A DNA stretch of 64,000 nucleotides. Source: an uncultured Alphaproteobacteria bacterium (GTDB lineage Bacteria; Pseudomonadota; Alphaproteobacteria; Caulobacterales; Caulobacteraceae). A program made the position numbers and the translations under genes. Below the pieces are notes generated by a model. It made no database searches and had not been told where the DNA came from. It saw only the letters and a list, made by a program, of their open reading frames with translations. The stretch spans positions 25,967 through 89,966 of the forward strand of contig CALETE010000058.1 in assembly GCA_937920085.1 (NCBI GenBank), in the 5' to 3' direction. Within the stretch, counting starts at the first letter, position 1. Each line of letters begins with the position of its first letter. Of this stretch, positions 24,777 to 35,276 are shown piece by piece.

Positions 24777-25547
24777 ATGCAGTCTTCTAAGCCGCCGGTA
24801 ATCATGGTGCATGGCGCTTTTTGCGCCAGCTGGACCTTCGACACATTTCGCAAGCCCTTTGAGCAAGCCGGTCACGCCGTCCTCTGTCCTGACCTGAGGG
24901 GGCACAGCGAGGGCGCAGGACGGGACGCTGTCGTGGGCGTATCCATGACCGACTATGCCAGGGACATCTCGGAATTGTGCCGCCGATCCCCAGAGCCGCC
25001 GATTTTGGTCGGTCATTCTATAGGTGGTCTTGTGGCTCAGTTGGTGGCTAGCCGGGCACAGGTTCATGCCCTCGTACTTCTGGCTCCATCTCCACCCTGG
25101 GGGGTGTCCGGCTCCTCTATTGAGGAAGCCTCAACGGCTGTTGGCTTGCATCTCCTTGGGCCCTTTTGGATGCAGGCTGTGAGTCCAGACCGAAGCTTGA
25201 TGCGGAACTATAGCCTAGATCGTATGCCCCCTGCTGAACGGGACATCATCTTGAACAAGCTTCGCTATGAAAGCGGGCGGGCCCTCTGGGAAACACTGAA
25301 TTGGTGGCTTGATCCCTTCATGACCACCAGCCTGGGCATAGGCCCCATTAAGGCCCCTAGCCTTGTCATGGTGGGCAGCCGCGACGTGGTTCATCCGCCC
25401 ATGACCGCACGGATGACGGCCGAGAGGATTGGCGCCCAATACCTGGAATTCCCCGGGATGAGCCACTGGTTGCCTGGGGAACGGGGTTGGGAAGATGTTG
25501 CGGCCAAGGCCATAGACTGGCTTTGCACGACCTACGCTCCGGTCTAG
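24777..25547 (+). CDS. Alpha/beta hydrolase
   Basis: 256-residue soluble hydrolase. The oxyanion region PVIMVHGAFCASWTF, nucleophile elbow VGHSIGGLVAQ, a late acid in VMVGSRDVVHPP and the catalytic His in PGMSHWLPGE make up the Ser-Asp/Glu-His triad of the fold. It resembles small esterases of the methylesterase/hydroxynitrile lyase-like group, but the substrate is not known. The upstream 140 bases are AT-rich and carry a palindromic repeat and a CTTTAGATG/CATCTATAAAG hairpin at about 24733-24757. It is monocistronic. Confidence 0.88.
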   Translation: MQSSKPPVIMVHGAFCASWTFDTFRKPFEQAGHAVLCPDLRGHSEGAGRDAVVGVSMTDYARDISELCRRSPEPPILVGHSIGGLVAQLVASRAQVHALVLLAPSPPWGVSGSSIEEASTAVGLHLLGPFWMQAVSPDRSLMRNYSLDRMPPAERDIILNKLRYESGRALWETLNWWLDPFMTTSLGIGPIKAPSLVMVGSRDVVHPPMTARMTAERIGAQYLEFPGMSHWLPGERGWEDVAAKAIDWLCTTYAPV

Positions 25548-25567
25548 CGGGCCCCCAGAACGAAGAA

Positions 25568-25591
25568 GGCGCCGATGTTTCCACCGGCGCC
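25568..25591. terminator. Hairpin between convergent genes
   Basis: GGCGCCG and CGGCGCC form a 7-base stem with a 10-base loop, followed by CCAAATTT. Lying between convergent stops, it probably ends transcription from both sides. Confidence 0.55.
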
Positions 25592-25617
25592 CCAAATTTC
25601 GATCGTATTCAGAAATT

Positions 25618-26301
25618 CTAGAACTTGCGTTCCGAATAGAGCACTTCACCCATGCTCCACTTGTCTGAAACCTCGGTACCATCGGGCTTCTTCAACTGAA
25701 GGAAGACCAGTCCGATCGACTCATGATCGGTGAAATATTCCCAGGAATTGGTGATGCGCTTGAAATCCGTCGCGGGGACGAAGTCATTGCGCTGCTGCTC
25801 GAGCTCGGGCTGATGCAGCAGGGAGAAGATGTTTAGACCCACAATGATCGGCTTTTCCTGACCGGTCGTGTAGTTGATGGCCAGCCGGCAGACTTCCTTA
25901 TTGGACCCCGGCGCAAAAATTGTCAGCGTATAGGGTTTGGCCACCAGGGTGGCCGTGTAGGTCATGTCCCGCTTATTCTTCTTGTACCCGAGGGCCGGGG
26001 TGGCGAGTTTGTCCAGATCGCCACCGTGCACGAGGGGCACGCAGATATTGTTGATCACAGAAATAATCTGACCAACCTCGCCATCGGTGGGCAGTGTGTA
26101 GGTCTTTTGAGGAGCAACTGGCGCAGCCTCGGGAATCAAGATGTCTGCCGCGGCAGGCGCAGGCGTCGACGCTGCTGGTGGCGTAGCCGGCGCAGGGGCC
26201 ACGGGCACCGCAGGCGCAGCGACGGGGGCGGTAGTCGTTTGAGCTGAGGCCGCGACAGCAACGCTGGTGGCGACAATAAGAATGGCTAATGCTGAGCGCA
26301 T
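25618..26301 (-). CDS. Secreted hypothetical protein with Ala/Pro-rich linker
   Basis: I do not recognise this 227-residue protein. A signal peptide (ALAILIVATSVAVAASAQ) should export it. Residues about 20-65 are an Ala/Pro/Val-rich, probably unstructured linker. A compact domain follows with two Cys (NNICVPLV and KEVCRLAINY), which could form a disulfide, then GQEKPIIVGLNIFSLLHQPE and a C-terminal SIGLVFLQLKKPDGTEVSDK. No catalytic motif is evident. It lies downstream of the atp operon on the same strand, separated by 92 bases. Confidence 0.75.
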   Translation of the reverse strand: MRSALAILIVATSVAVAASAQTTTAPVAAPAVPVAPAPATPPAASTPAPAAADILIPEAAPVAPQKTYTLPTDGEVGQIISVINNICVPLVHGGDLDKLATPALGYKKNKRDMTYTATLVAKPYTLTIFAPGSNKEVCRLAINYTTGQEKPIIVGLNIFSLLHQPELEQQRNDFVPATDFKRITNSWEYFTDHESIGLVFLQLKKPDGTEVSDKWSMGEVLYSERKF

Positions 26302-26393
26302 GACGGTTCCCTGACTATCTTTCTATCACACTCAATACTCACGTCCCTCGCAAGGCCCATAGCCTGACTTTGCGGCGAAGACGTGACGGCGGC

Positions 26394-26654
26394 TTAAACT
26401 TCAGTCGCCCGTTCCGCTAAAATAGTCAGACCCGCAGGGGTCACATCGGCAAAGCCACCCTGAACTTCATAGGTGGTCGTTGTCCCGTTGGAAAACACCT
26501 GGACCAGACCTTCGCGAAGTGCGGTCATGAAGGGGGCATGGCTAGGCAGGACACCGAAGTCGCCCTCGGCTCCTGGCGCATCCACCTGATCGACCTCTCC
26601 GGAAAACAGCTCGCGTTCCGGAGAGACCAGAGAGAAGTGAAGCTTGGCGGCCAT
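26394..26654 (-). CDS. atpC: ATP synthase F1 epsilon subunit
   Basis: 86 residues: only the N-terminal beta-sandwich domain that sits on the central stalk (KLHFSLVSPERELFSGEVDQ, EGDFGVLPSHAPF). The C-terminal helical hairpin that inhibits ATP hydrolysis in other bacteria is absent, as in several Alphaproteobacteria, where the zeta subunit takes over inhibition. Last gene of the atpHAGDC operon, five bases after atpD. Confidence 0.95.
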   Translation of the reverse strand: MAAKLHFSLVSPERELFSGEVDQVDAPGAEGDFGVLPSHAPFMTALREGLVQVFSNGTTTTYEVQGGFADVTPAGLTILAERATEV

Positions 26655-26659
26655 CAGGC

Positions 26660-28240
26660 TCAGGCTTCCGAAGCCAGTTGCTCGGCCTTGGCCACCGCAT
26701 CTTCAATCGTGCCGACATTGTAGAAGGCAGCTTCTGGCAGGTGGTCGTATTCACCATCCACCACCGCCTTGAACGAGCGGATGGTGTCTTCCAGGCTAAC
26801 AAAGATGCCCGGCATGTTGGTGAACTGCTCGGCCACGTGGAAGGGCTGGGACAGGAACTTCGAGATCTTGCGGGCCCGGGAAACGGTGAGCTTGTCCTCT
26901 TCGGAAAGCTCATCCATGCCGAGGATGGCGATGATGTCCTTCAGGGCCTTATAGGCCTGCAGGGTCTCCTGGACGCGACGGGCGACCTGATAATGCTCTT
27001 CACCGATCACCAGGGGATCCATGATCCGCGAGGTGGAGTCCAGCGGGTCAACGGCGGGGAAGATAGCCTGGGCGGCGATATCGCGGCTCAACACCGTCGT
27101 CGCATCCAGGTGGGCGAAGGAGGTGGCAGGTGCCGGGTCCGTCAAGTCATCGGCAGGAACGTAAATGGCCTGAACCGAGGTGATGGACCCCTTGGAGGTC
27201 GAGGTAATCCGCTCCTGCAGATTGCCCATTTCTGTGGCCAGGGTGGGCTGATAACCCACGGCCGAAGGAATACGGCCCAGCAGGGCGGACACTTCGGAGC
27301 CGGCCTGGGTGAAACGGAAGATGTTGTCGATGAACAACAGCACATCCTTGCCTTCCTGGTCGCGGAAATATTCCGCCTGAGCCAGTCCGGTGAGGGCCAC
27401 CCGGGCGCGGGCACCTGGAGGTTCGTTCATCTGACCGTAGACCAGGGTGCACTTGGACCCCTCGGTCGAGCCGCCGTTTTCCCGGGGATCGACGTTCACG
27501 TTGGACTCGATCATCTCGTGATAGAGGTCATTGCCTTCGCGGGTGCGCTCACCCACCCCGGCCAGAACCGAGTAACCGCCGTAAGCCTTGGCGATGTTGT
27601 TGATCAGTTCCTGCATGGTCACGGTCTTGCCGACGCCCGCGCCGCCGAACAGGCCGATCTTGCCGCCCTTGGTATAGGGGCAGAGCAGGTCGACGACCTT
27701 AATGCCGGTCACAAGGACTTCAGCAGAGGTGGATTGCTCAGCGAAGGACGGGGCTTCCCGGTGGATCGGGCTGGTGAAGGTGGTTGCAATGGGGCCAGCT
27801 TCGTCGATCGGGTCTCCGATGACGTTCATAATCCGGCCCAGGGTGGCAGGACCAACTGGAACAGTAATGCCGGCACCCGTGTCGACCACGTCCTGGCCGC
27901 GGGTCAGGCCCTCAGTGGTGTCCATGGCGATGGTTCGCACAGTGTTTTGACCCAGATGCTGGGCGACTTCCAGAACCAGGCGGAAGGGCTTGCCCGTCCG
28001 CTGGTCGGTGTTGGAGGTCTCGAGGGCGTTCATGATCGCTGGCAGGTGACCGACGAACTCGACGTCGACGACGGCACCAATGACCTGAACGATCTTGCCG
28101 GTCGCCACAACCTTCGGGGCCGAGGCGGCGGGCTTTGGGGCTGCCGCCTTGGCGGCGGGTGCCTTTGCGGCAGCGGTCTTGTTAGCCGGGGCTTTCGCGG
28201 CGGCCGGTTTCTTGGCGGGGGCCTTCGGGGTCGTAGCCAT
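26660..28240 (-). CDS. atpD: ATP synthase F1 beta subunit with N-terminal tail
   Basis: 526 residues. The catalytic subunit core starts about residue 45 (KIVQVIGAVVDVEF). Walker A is GLFGGAGVGKTV, with GERTREGNDLYHEM and the DELSEEDK C-terminal motif all intact. The first 45 residues are an Ala/Lys/Pro repeat region (AKAPANKTAAAKAPAAK) absent from most bacterial beta subunits. Such a tail is compatible with a histone H1-like disordered extension. The core is the rotary-catalysis site for ATP synthesis at the inner membrane. Confidence 0.97.
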   Translation of the reverse strand: MATTPKAPAKKPAAAKAPANKTAAAKAPAAKAAAPKPAASAPKVVATGKIVQVIGAVVDVEFVGHLPAIMNALETSNTDQRTGKPFRLVLEVAQHLGQNTVRTIAMDTTEGLTRGQDVVDTGAGITVPVGPATLGRIMNVIGDPIDEAGPIATTFTSPIHREAPSFAEQSTSAEVLVTGIKVVDLLCPYTKGGKIGLFGGAGVGKTVTMQELINNIAKAYGGYSVLAGVGERTREGNDLYHEMIESNVNVDPRENGGSTEGSKCTLVYGQMNEPPGARARVALTGLAQAEYFRDQEGKDVLLFIDNIFRFTQAGSEVSALLGRIPSAVGYQPTLATEMGNLQERITSTSKGSITSVQAIYVPADDLTDPAPATSFAHLDATTVLSRDIAAQAIFPAVDPLDSTSRIMDPLVIGEEHYQVARRVQETLQAYKALKDIIAILGMDELSEEDKLTVSRARKISKFLSQPFHVAEQFTNMPGIFVSLEDTIRSFKAVVDGEYDHLPEAAFYNVGTIEDAVAKAEQLASEA

Positions 28241-28259
28241 GGGTTTAAGACTCTTTCGG

Positions 28260-29129
28260 TTAGAGCGCTTCGGCGCCGGAGATGATCTCGATCAGCTCCT
28301 TGGTGATTTGCGCCTGGCGGGTACGGTTTTTCAGCAGGTTAAGAGCGGCAATCATATCGCCGGCAGCACGGGTCGCATTGTCCATTGCCGTCATCTGGGC
28401 GGCGAAGAAGCCGGCCTGATTTTCCAGCATAGCCGACAGAACCTGGACATTAAGGTTGCGGGGAAGGAGGGTTTCTAGGATCGCCTCTGCATCCGGCTCA
28501 TATTCGTAGCTAGCGCCCTGAAGATCAACGACGCCAGATCCACTGACCTGGGCCGGGATCATTTGCTGGAAGGTTGGTGTCTGCGTGACGACAGATTTGA
28601 ACTTGGAATAGGCCAGGGAAACCACGTCGACGTCCCCGGCTTCAAACATAGCAGCCACCTTCTGGCCGACAGCCTCGGCGACCGACAGCGAAGGGCTGGC
28701 ACCCGCTTCAAAGCTTTCGACGAACCGATCGCCATAGAGACGCTTGAGTTGGTCTCTCGCCTTCTTGCCCAAGGTGATGATCTTCACCTCCTTGCCCCCA
28801 GCAATGAGGGTGGCGATCCGGTCGCGGGCCATGCGGACAATGGACGAATTGAACCCGCCCGCCAGGCCCCGATCGGAGGTGGCGACGATGATCAGGTGCT
28901 TCACATCCTGGCCCGTTCCGACCAGCAGCTTTGGGGCACCGTCACCCGACACACCCGCCGCCAGATTGGCAATGACCGAAGCCATGCGCTCAGCATAGGG
29001 GCGTGCATTTTGCGCAGCCTGTTGTGCGCGCCGCAGCTTGGCTGCTGCGACCATTTGCAGCGCTTTCGTGATCTTTTGCGTGGATTCCACGCTCTTGATC
29101 CGATTGCGCATCTCCTTGAGGCTGGCCAT
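28260..29129 (-). CDS. atpG: ATP synthase F1 gamma subunit
   Basis: 289 residues. The central rotor subunit, with the N-terminal coiled-coil helix SLKEMRNRIKSVESTQKITK, then QMVAAAKLRRAQQA, and the matching C-terminal helix MTAMDNATRAAGDMIAALNL, ending KELIEIISGAEAL. These regions contact the alpha3beta3 hexamer and the c-ring. Spacing to atpA is 23 bases. Confidence 0.97.
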   Translation of the reverse strand: MASLKEMRNRIKSVESTQKITKALQMVAAAKLRRAQQAAQNARPYAERMASVIANLAAGVSGDGAPKLLVGTGQDVKHLIIVATSDRGLAGGFNSSIVRMARDRIATLIAGGKEVKIITLGKKARDQLKRLYGDRFVESFEAGASPSLSVAEAVGQKVAAMFEAGDVDVVSLAYSKFKSVVTQTPTFQQMIPAQVSGSGVVDLQGASYEYEPDAEAILETLLPRNLNVQVLSAMLENQAGFFAAQMTAMDNATRAAGDMIAALNLLKNRTRQAQITKELIEIISGAEAL

Positions 29130-29152
29130 CTCCTGAGAACTCCGCCGTTTCT

Positions 29153-30688
<1,536 letters not shown>

Positions 30689-30691
30689 GGC

Positions 30692-31246
30692 TTACGCTCT
30701 CTTGAGGGCGAACTTGAGGGAATCGAGCTTCGATCGAAGTGAAGCATCGAACAGTCGGGATCCGACCCGCACCTTGATGCCGCCAAGAATTGACGGATCG
30801 ATACGGGTCTCAATTTCAGGGTCGCGGCCTAGCGCCGTGCGGAGGGCAGCAGCGACACCCTTGCTCTGGGCTGCAGTCAAGGCGACCGCCGTCGTGACCT
30901 GGGCAGACACCACACCCCGCGCCTTGGCAGAGAGTGATTCATAGGCAGAAATAACATCGCCAAGGGTGTCGGCGCGGCCATTGGCAGCCAGCAGGCCGAG
31001 GAATTTTCGAGTGGTTTGAGTCAAATCGGCACGGTCGGCGAGCGCAAGCAAGGCCTTGCTCTTGTCGGAGGCGCTGAAGGCCGGAGACGCCAGAAGGGTC
31101 TGGAAGTCTTTGGACTCGCTACGCATTTTTTTCAACGACTTAAGATCGGCCTCAACCTTGGCCACGGTCTTTTCGTCAGTCGCTAGATCGAATAGGGCCT
31201 GAGCGTATCTGCCGCCCACATTCGAAGTCTGGGAATCGTCCGCCAC
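30692..31246 (-). CDS. atpH: ATP synthase F1 delta subunit
   Basis: 184 residues. Delta joins F1 to the peripheral stalk. GGRYAQALFDLATDEK at the N-terminus, LLASPAFSASDKSKAL, and the C-terminal DPSILGGIKVRVGSRLFDASL are family motifs. GTG start at 31246. First gene of the operon; the F0 genes (atpB, E, F) are not present, as is usual in Alphaproteobacteria where F1 and F0 loci are separate. A hairpin lies in the leader. Confidence 0.97.
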   Translation of the reverse strand: MADDSQTSNVGGRYAQALFDLATDEKTVAKVEADLKSLKKMRSESKDFQTLLASPAFSASDKSKALLALADRADLTQTTRKFLGLLAANGRADTLGDVISAYESLSAKARGVVSAQVTTAVALTAAQSKGVAAALRTALGRDPEIETRIDPSILGGIKVRVGSRLFDASLRSKLDSLKFALKRA

Positions 31247-31277
31247 TTATTTGTCCGCCCGGTGCGTGTCTGTAGCC

Positions 31278-31299
31278 ATCGGAAAGAAACCCTTCCGAT
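31278..31299 (-). other. Leader hairpin upstream of the atp operon
   Basis: ATCGGAAAG and CCTTCCGAT flank an AAAC loop, a 9-base stem with one mismatch, 32 bases before the atpH start. With no T-run after it, it is more likely an mRNA structure or operator than a terminator. Confidence 0.45.
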
Positions 31300-31428
31300 A
31301 ACCTAAAGGCTTGAAAGTGCTTGGAAATGCACAACGCATAAAGAGAGCTGTGAACCCCCTCGTCGTAAGCCGCGCGCCTGATAGCACGCGATTTTCGGCG
31401 CCGCAACCAAGGGCGACCTCATAAGATG

Positions 31429-31761
31429 TCAGCCTGCGCCTTCAACAGCCATTTTAGGGGCGATTTGACGTCGAAAAATTGCCGATACATCGGCGGCGAT
31501 CTCACCGGACGTCTTAATTACCCGGGCTTGAACGAAAATCAGGGTCCGCGTGCCCCTGACAATCTGAGATTCGATTTCCACAGATTCGCCAGGAACAACG
31601 CCAGAGCCGAACTCAATCGACAGGGATACCGTCACCGCATCTGACCCAATCAGGTCAGTCAGAACTGGCTGAACCAAGATGGCGATGGCAGCAGCCTGGT
31701 CAGGCACCGTGCCGGGGCGTTTAAGGGACGCAAGGAAATCTGACATGATCGGCGTGCTCAT
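31429..31761 (-). CDS. Hotdog-fold (PaaI-like) thioesterase-like protein
   Basis: 110 residues, shorter than the usual 130-150. The segment SDAVTVSLSIEFGSGVVPGE, then ESQIVRGTRTLIFVQARV and a GEIAADVSAIFRR end, follow the strand pattern of PaaI-type acyl-CoA thioesterases. The N-terminal helix is reduced and the usual HGG motif is missing, so activity is doubtful. It stands alone, upstream of the atp operon on the same strand (182 bases away). Confidence 0.55.
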   Translation of the reverse strand: MSTPIMSDFLASLKRPGTVPDQAAAIAILVQPVLTDLIGSDAVTVSLSIEFGSGVVPGESVEIESQIVRGTRTLIFVQARVIKTSGEIAADVSAIFRRQIAPKMAVEGAG

Positions 31762-31773
31762 GCGCCAGGGCCG

Positions 31774-31807
31774 CAGAAAAGAAAAGGGCGCCGCTTTCGC
31801 GACGCCC
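31774..31807 (-). terminator. Rho-independent terminator of the small secreted protein gene
   Basis: On the minus strand GGGCGTCGC pairs with GCGGCGCCC (9 bases, one T-G pair) around a GAAA tetraloop, followed by TTTTCTTTTCT. It lies 38 bases after the stop of the gene at 31846-32178 and overlaps neighbouring gene starts only at its edge. Confidence 0.85.
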
Positions 31808-31845
31808 TCAGCAGCAGGACCAAAGAGCTGCTTGGAGGCACTGCC

Positions 31846-32178
31846 CTACTTCTTCGCGACCTGCGTCGTTAGCGCGGCGTTGCAAATCGCAAGCTTGTCA
31901 GCGGCAAAGGAGGTTCGAACATTGCTAAAGCTGGTCAAGACGCCAGCCTTCTTAGCGATGGTCTTGCAGGCACCCGTGGTGAAGGTTTCGCTTGCGGGCG
32001 TTTCCGTCGTGCAGGCGTCGGCTTCGCAGACAAACATGGCACCGCCAGCAATAAACTTGGTTGCGGTGGCAACCGGGCTCTGCAGCTTGGCGACGACAAC
32101 TTCGTCAGCAAGGGCAGGCGCGGCAAACGAGATCGAGACGAGCGCCGCGGTGGCGGCAAAAAGGGTTTGGAGCTTCAT
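31846..32178 (-). CDS. Small secreted Cys-containing protein
   Basis: Not recognised. 110 residues with a clear signal peptide (TLFAATAALVSISFAAPALA). The mature part has four Cys: two close together in FVCEADACTTETP, then TGACKTIAKKAG and LAICNAAL, suggesting two disulfides. The layout (secreted, about 90 mature residues, CxxxxC then CKxxAKK) looks like a lineage-conserved family in Caulobacterales, but I cannot name it. It has its own strong terminator and lies divergent from the PBP gene. Confidence 0.75.
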   Translation of the reverse strand: MKLQTLFAATAALVSISFAAPALADEVVVAKLQSPVATATKFIAGGAMFVCEADACTTETPASETFTTGACKTIAKKAGVLTSFSNVRTSFAADKLAICNAALTTQVAKK

Positions 32179-32467
32179 TGAGCCCTCCAGCGTTTCGGGG
32201 AGAAGCGGCCCGCCTTAGGACCGGCCCGGTCACCGTCATATTTTGCCTCGGGTATCCCCACCCTTGGCATAACGACAACTAAGCATCGCTAAGATAACAC
32301 TGCTCAGATTGACCGCAATGCGAATTATTCATGTCGAGTCATACAAAAATGTTTGGGTCGATCCACAGGAGGCCGCCTGTTCACATCTCGTTAACGCTAG
32401 GAGGCTCTGGTAATCTGCAATTGAACCTCGCGAGCAGGTGCGGGGACGGAAAGCCCAGGACGATCAC

Positions 32468-34444
32468 ATGGCTAACGCCCGGCAGAGCGACGGTCGCCGC
32501 CCCGTAGAGCCTCGAACTCCTTTTCAGACCCTTCTGTATTGGGTCGCACTCATTGGGGTATGGGGGCTAATCTTTCTGGCGGCCTTTTTCGCCGTCTTCG
32601 CCATTGATCTGCCAGATACCTCTGGACTGAACAGTGTAAAGCGACAGCCTTCAGTCTCTTATCTGGATCGATCAGGCGCCCTTGTAGGGGTTCGAGGCAG
32701 TCAGTTCGCTCCGCCCGTTGACCTGGACGCGCTACCGAAATACGTGCCGGCCGCCTTCGTGGCGATTGAGGACCGTTGGTACTACTGGCACTTCGGCTTT
32801 AATCCTTGGGGCATAATCCGCAGTCAGATTTACAACGCGTCTCATCGCGGCGGCCCCCTGCGCGGCGGATCGACCATCACTCAGCAATTGGCGCGCAATC
32901 TGTTTCTGACGCCAAACCAGAATTATCGCCGGAAGGCACAGGAACTGATCCTAGCCATTTGGCTGGAGGCGAAGTTCACCAAGAAGGAAATTCTTGCCCT
33001 CTATCTCAATCGGGTCAATTTCGGGGCAGGTGCCTACGGTATCGAGGCGGCGTCACAGCGATATTTTGGAAAACCGGCCAGCCAGTTGACCATTGGTGAA
33101 AGCGCCCTGCTCGCTGGCATGATGAAGGGACCGTCGCGATATAATCCTGTCGCCTCTCCCGACCGGGCCGCAAAACGCGCGACAGTGGTCTTAAATGAAA
33201 TGGTCAAGACCGGTGCGATCACAGCGCAGCAACGGGATGAGGCCTTCAAGACCCCCGTCAAGGTCAACCCTGTATGGGACAGCCAGCGCGCTCAATATTT
33301 CACCGATTGGGTGGACGAAAAGGTTCGCAGTCTAGTCGGCGAACCCACAGAAGACCTTGTTGTCGAGACCACTTTGGATCTGACGATCCAGACGGCTGCG
33401 GAAAAGGCGCTGCTGCGCGGTGTTGAAGCCGCAAAACCCCTAGGTGTTCAGCAAGGTGCCCTGATCGCTCTGGATGGCGAGGGCCGTGTGCGGGCCTATA
33501 TCGGTGGCGAACGCTATTCTGAAAGCCAGTTCGACCGGGTCACCCAGGCACAACGCCAAGCCGGGTCAGCCTTCAAACCCTTTGTCTACCTCACAGCCAT
33601 GGAACAGGGGCGCACGCCAAACACGCCTGTTGTCGATGAACCCCTGAAAATCGGCTCCTGGGAGCCGAAGAACTATACCGGCAAATACCTTGGGCCCATG
33701 ATCCTGCAGTCGGCTCTAGCCCAGTCCATCAATACGGTCGCCGCGAGGCTGGCCAATGAGGTTGGTACCGCCAACGTCGCAGCAACCGCCCGACGCTTGG
33801 GGATTTCCTCGCGCATCCAACTTGATCCCTCCATGGCCCTGGGCGCTGTAGAGGTCAGTCCACTGGAAATGGCCCAGGCCTATGCCCCATTTTCGAATGG
33901 CGGATTTGCGACCCACGCCTATGGCATTGAGCGGATCCGCACCGCGACAGGCAAGATTCTCTATGACCACGGCCTCGAAAAGACAGACCGCGCGGTGGTG
34001 ATTGGAACCCCGGCTCTTCAGTATATGAACCAAATGCTGCGGCAGGTGGTCGCTGTGGGCACCGGGACCCGCGCTCAGGTTAAGGGCTATGACATTGCCG
34101 GTAAGACCGGCACCACCAGTGACTATAGAGACGCTTGGTTCGTCGGCTATACGGGTGGCTTCGTTTCTGCAGTCTGGCTCGGTCGCGACGACAATACACC
34201 AATGAAGAAGGTCGCCGGGGGCGGGGCACCCGCAGGGATTTGGAGAGAATTCATGGGTGCTGCCCTACCGGGTTTGAAGGCGCAGCCTATCCCGGGTGGT
34301 TTGATAGAGCCACCGCCGCCCGAAGCCCCAGGTGCCGATCCTATTGGGGAATTACTGGACCCTGCCAGCGCGACCTCAAATCCGGAGCGGCCAGAAAAGC
34401 CGCGCCCAACAGAGAAAACTAAGGCCGAGGACATTCCTTACTAG
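32468..34444 (+). CDS. Class A penicillin-binding protein (PBP1a family)
   Basis: 658 residues, bifunctional peptidoglycan synthase: one membrane anchor (about 20-45, LLYWVALIGVWGLIFLAAFF), a GT51 glycosyltransferase domain (catalytic Glu in VAIEDRWYYWHFGFNPWG; RGGSTITQQLARNLFL; LALYLNRVNFGAGAYG) and a transpeptidase domain. The transpeptidase motifs are GSAFKPF (SxxK), SINTVAARLA (SxN) and KTGTTSDYRDAW. The start at 32468 lies after the upstream in-frame ATG 32438, which would add ten charged residues. The C-terminal tail is Pro-rich. It stands alone with a 289-base upstream region shared with the divergent secreted protein gene. Confidence 0.93.
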   Translation: MANARQSDGRRPVEPRTPFQTLLYWVALIGVWGLIFLAAFFAVFAIDLPDTSGLNSVKRQPSVSYLDRSGALVGVRGSQFAPPVDLDALPKYVPAAFVAIEDRWYYWHFGFNPWGIIRSQIYNASHRGGPLRGGSTITQQLARNLFLTPNQNYRRKAQELILAIWLEAKFTKKEILALYLNRVNFGAGAYGIEAASQRYFGKPASQLTIGESALLAGMMKGPSRYNPVASPDRAAKRATVVLNEMVKTGAITAQQRDEAFKTPVKVNPVWDSQRAQYFTDWVDEKVRSLVGEPTEDLVVETTLDLTIQTAAEKALLRGVEAAKPLGVQQGALIALDGEGRVRAYIGGERYSESQFDRVTQAQRQAGSAFKPFVYLTAMEQGRTPNTPVVDEPLKIGSWEPKNYTGKYLGPMILQSALAQSINTVAARLANEVGTANVAATARRLGISSRIQLDPSMALGAVEVSPLEMAQAYAPFSNGGFATHAYGIERIRTATGKILYDHGLEKTDRAVVIGTPALQYMNQMLRQVVAVGTGTRAQVKGYDIAGKTGTTSDYRDAWFVGYTGGFVSAVWLGRDDNTPMKKVAGGGAPAGIWREFMGAALPGLKAQPIPGGLIEPPPPEAPGADPIGELLDPASATSNPERPEKPRPTEKTKAEDIPY

Positions 34445-34452
34445 ATCGGCCC

Positions 34453-35211
34453 TTACTCGCTCGGCTCCTCGCCATGAGGACCGAAGGCATGCAGCCTTGC
34501 GCCTTCGGCCTTTAACCAGTCCCGATGCGGGGTGAAATCCCCTGCAAGCCGACGGACATGCGCCCAGAACCGGGGGCCATGGTTGAGTTCCAGCAGGTGC
34601 GCACATTCATGGGCGGCCACATAGTCGGCAACCTGACGGGGTGCTAAGGCCAACCGCCAGGAATAGCGGATCGCAGCGGGCTTGCCGGGTGCCGAGGACC
34701 GACAGGACCCCCATCGGCCCTTTGCATCCATCATGGTAATGCTGGGGAGGCATACCCCGAGGACCTGACAATGGGCCTCGGTCATTTCCGTAAACGACCT
34801 CAAGGCTTCGCGCTTCAGAATGCGGATAACAGCGCGGGCATAGGCCTCGCCCTCACCGCGCCCAGCAATCTTCAGATCGCCGTTCGCAGGGTCGACGATC
34901 AAGCGCATGGGATGATCAGCCCAGGCCAGGACACAAGGGACATCGAAAAGGGAAACGACGATCCCCGGCGCCAGAGGCTCAGCCCTGGGAAGTTCAGCAA
35001 GCCTTTGCGTAATCCAATCCGCGCGATCTCTTGCAAAGGCAGCCGCCTCGCCCAGTCGCCTGGGCGATGGCGCGGTGGCAATGACTTCCCTCCGGGTCCG
35101 GTCTAGCCGCAGAGACACGCGCCGCGCCCGACTATGTACCTTCAGGCGAACAACCGCGCCGGCCACATCAAGGCAATCACCGTCAGATAGGGGGCGGCCA
35201 AAGAGTGACAT
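34453..35211 (-). CDS. YgjP-like M48 family metallopeptidase (DUF45)
   Basis: 252 residues. The zinc-peptidase HExxH motif is AAHECAHLLELNHGPRFW, preceded by KGRWGSCRSS, both characteristic of the YgjP/WLM group of cytoplasmic metallopeptidases. The N-terminal third has the beta-rich region VVRLKVHSRARRVSLRLDRT. The role is unclear; relatives of the SprT/Wss1 group act on DNA-protein crosslinks. It converges on the PBP gene with an eight-base gap. Confidence 0.87.
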   Translation of the reverse strand: MSLFGRPLSDGDCLDVAGAVVRLKVHSRARRVSLRLDRTRREVIATAPSPRRLGEAAAFARDRADWITQRLAELPRAEPLAPGIVVSLFDVPCVLAWADHPMRLIVDPANGDLKIAGRGEGEAYARAVIRILKREALRSFTEMTEAHCQVLGVCLPSITMMDAKGRWGSCRSSAPGKPAAIRYSWRLALAPRQVADYVAAHECAHLLELNHGPRFWAHVRRLAGDFTPHRDWLKAEGARLHAFGPHGEEPSE

Positions 35212-35276
35212 GAACCGAATTTGATCTGGTTATCTTGGAAAGCAAACCGAATTTCCAACCCCATGCGTCATCAGGG

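Noticed and set aside
26678..28285. 535-residue open frame on the plus strand across atpD
   Set aside because: It is the antisense of atpD and atpG ends, with low-complexity Gly/His composition and no family motif. The minus-strand frame codes a clear ATP synthase beta subunit.
32179..32467. Possible small RNA or extra gene in the longest intergenic region
   Set aside because: No hairpin with a T-run, no open frame with ribosome site and no tRNA-like fold was seen; it most likely holds the two divergent promoters.
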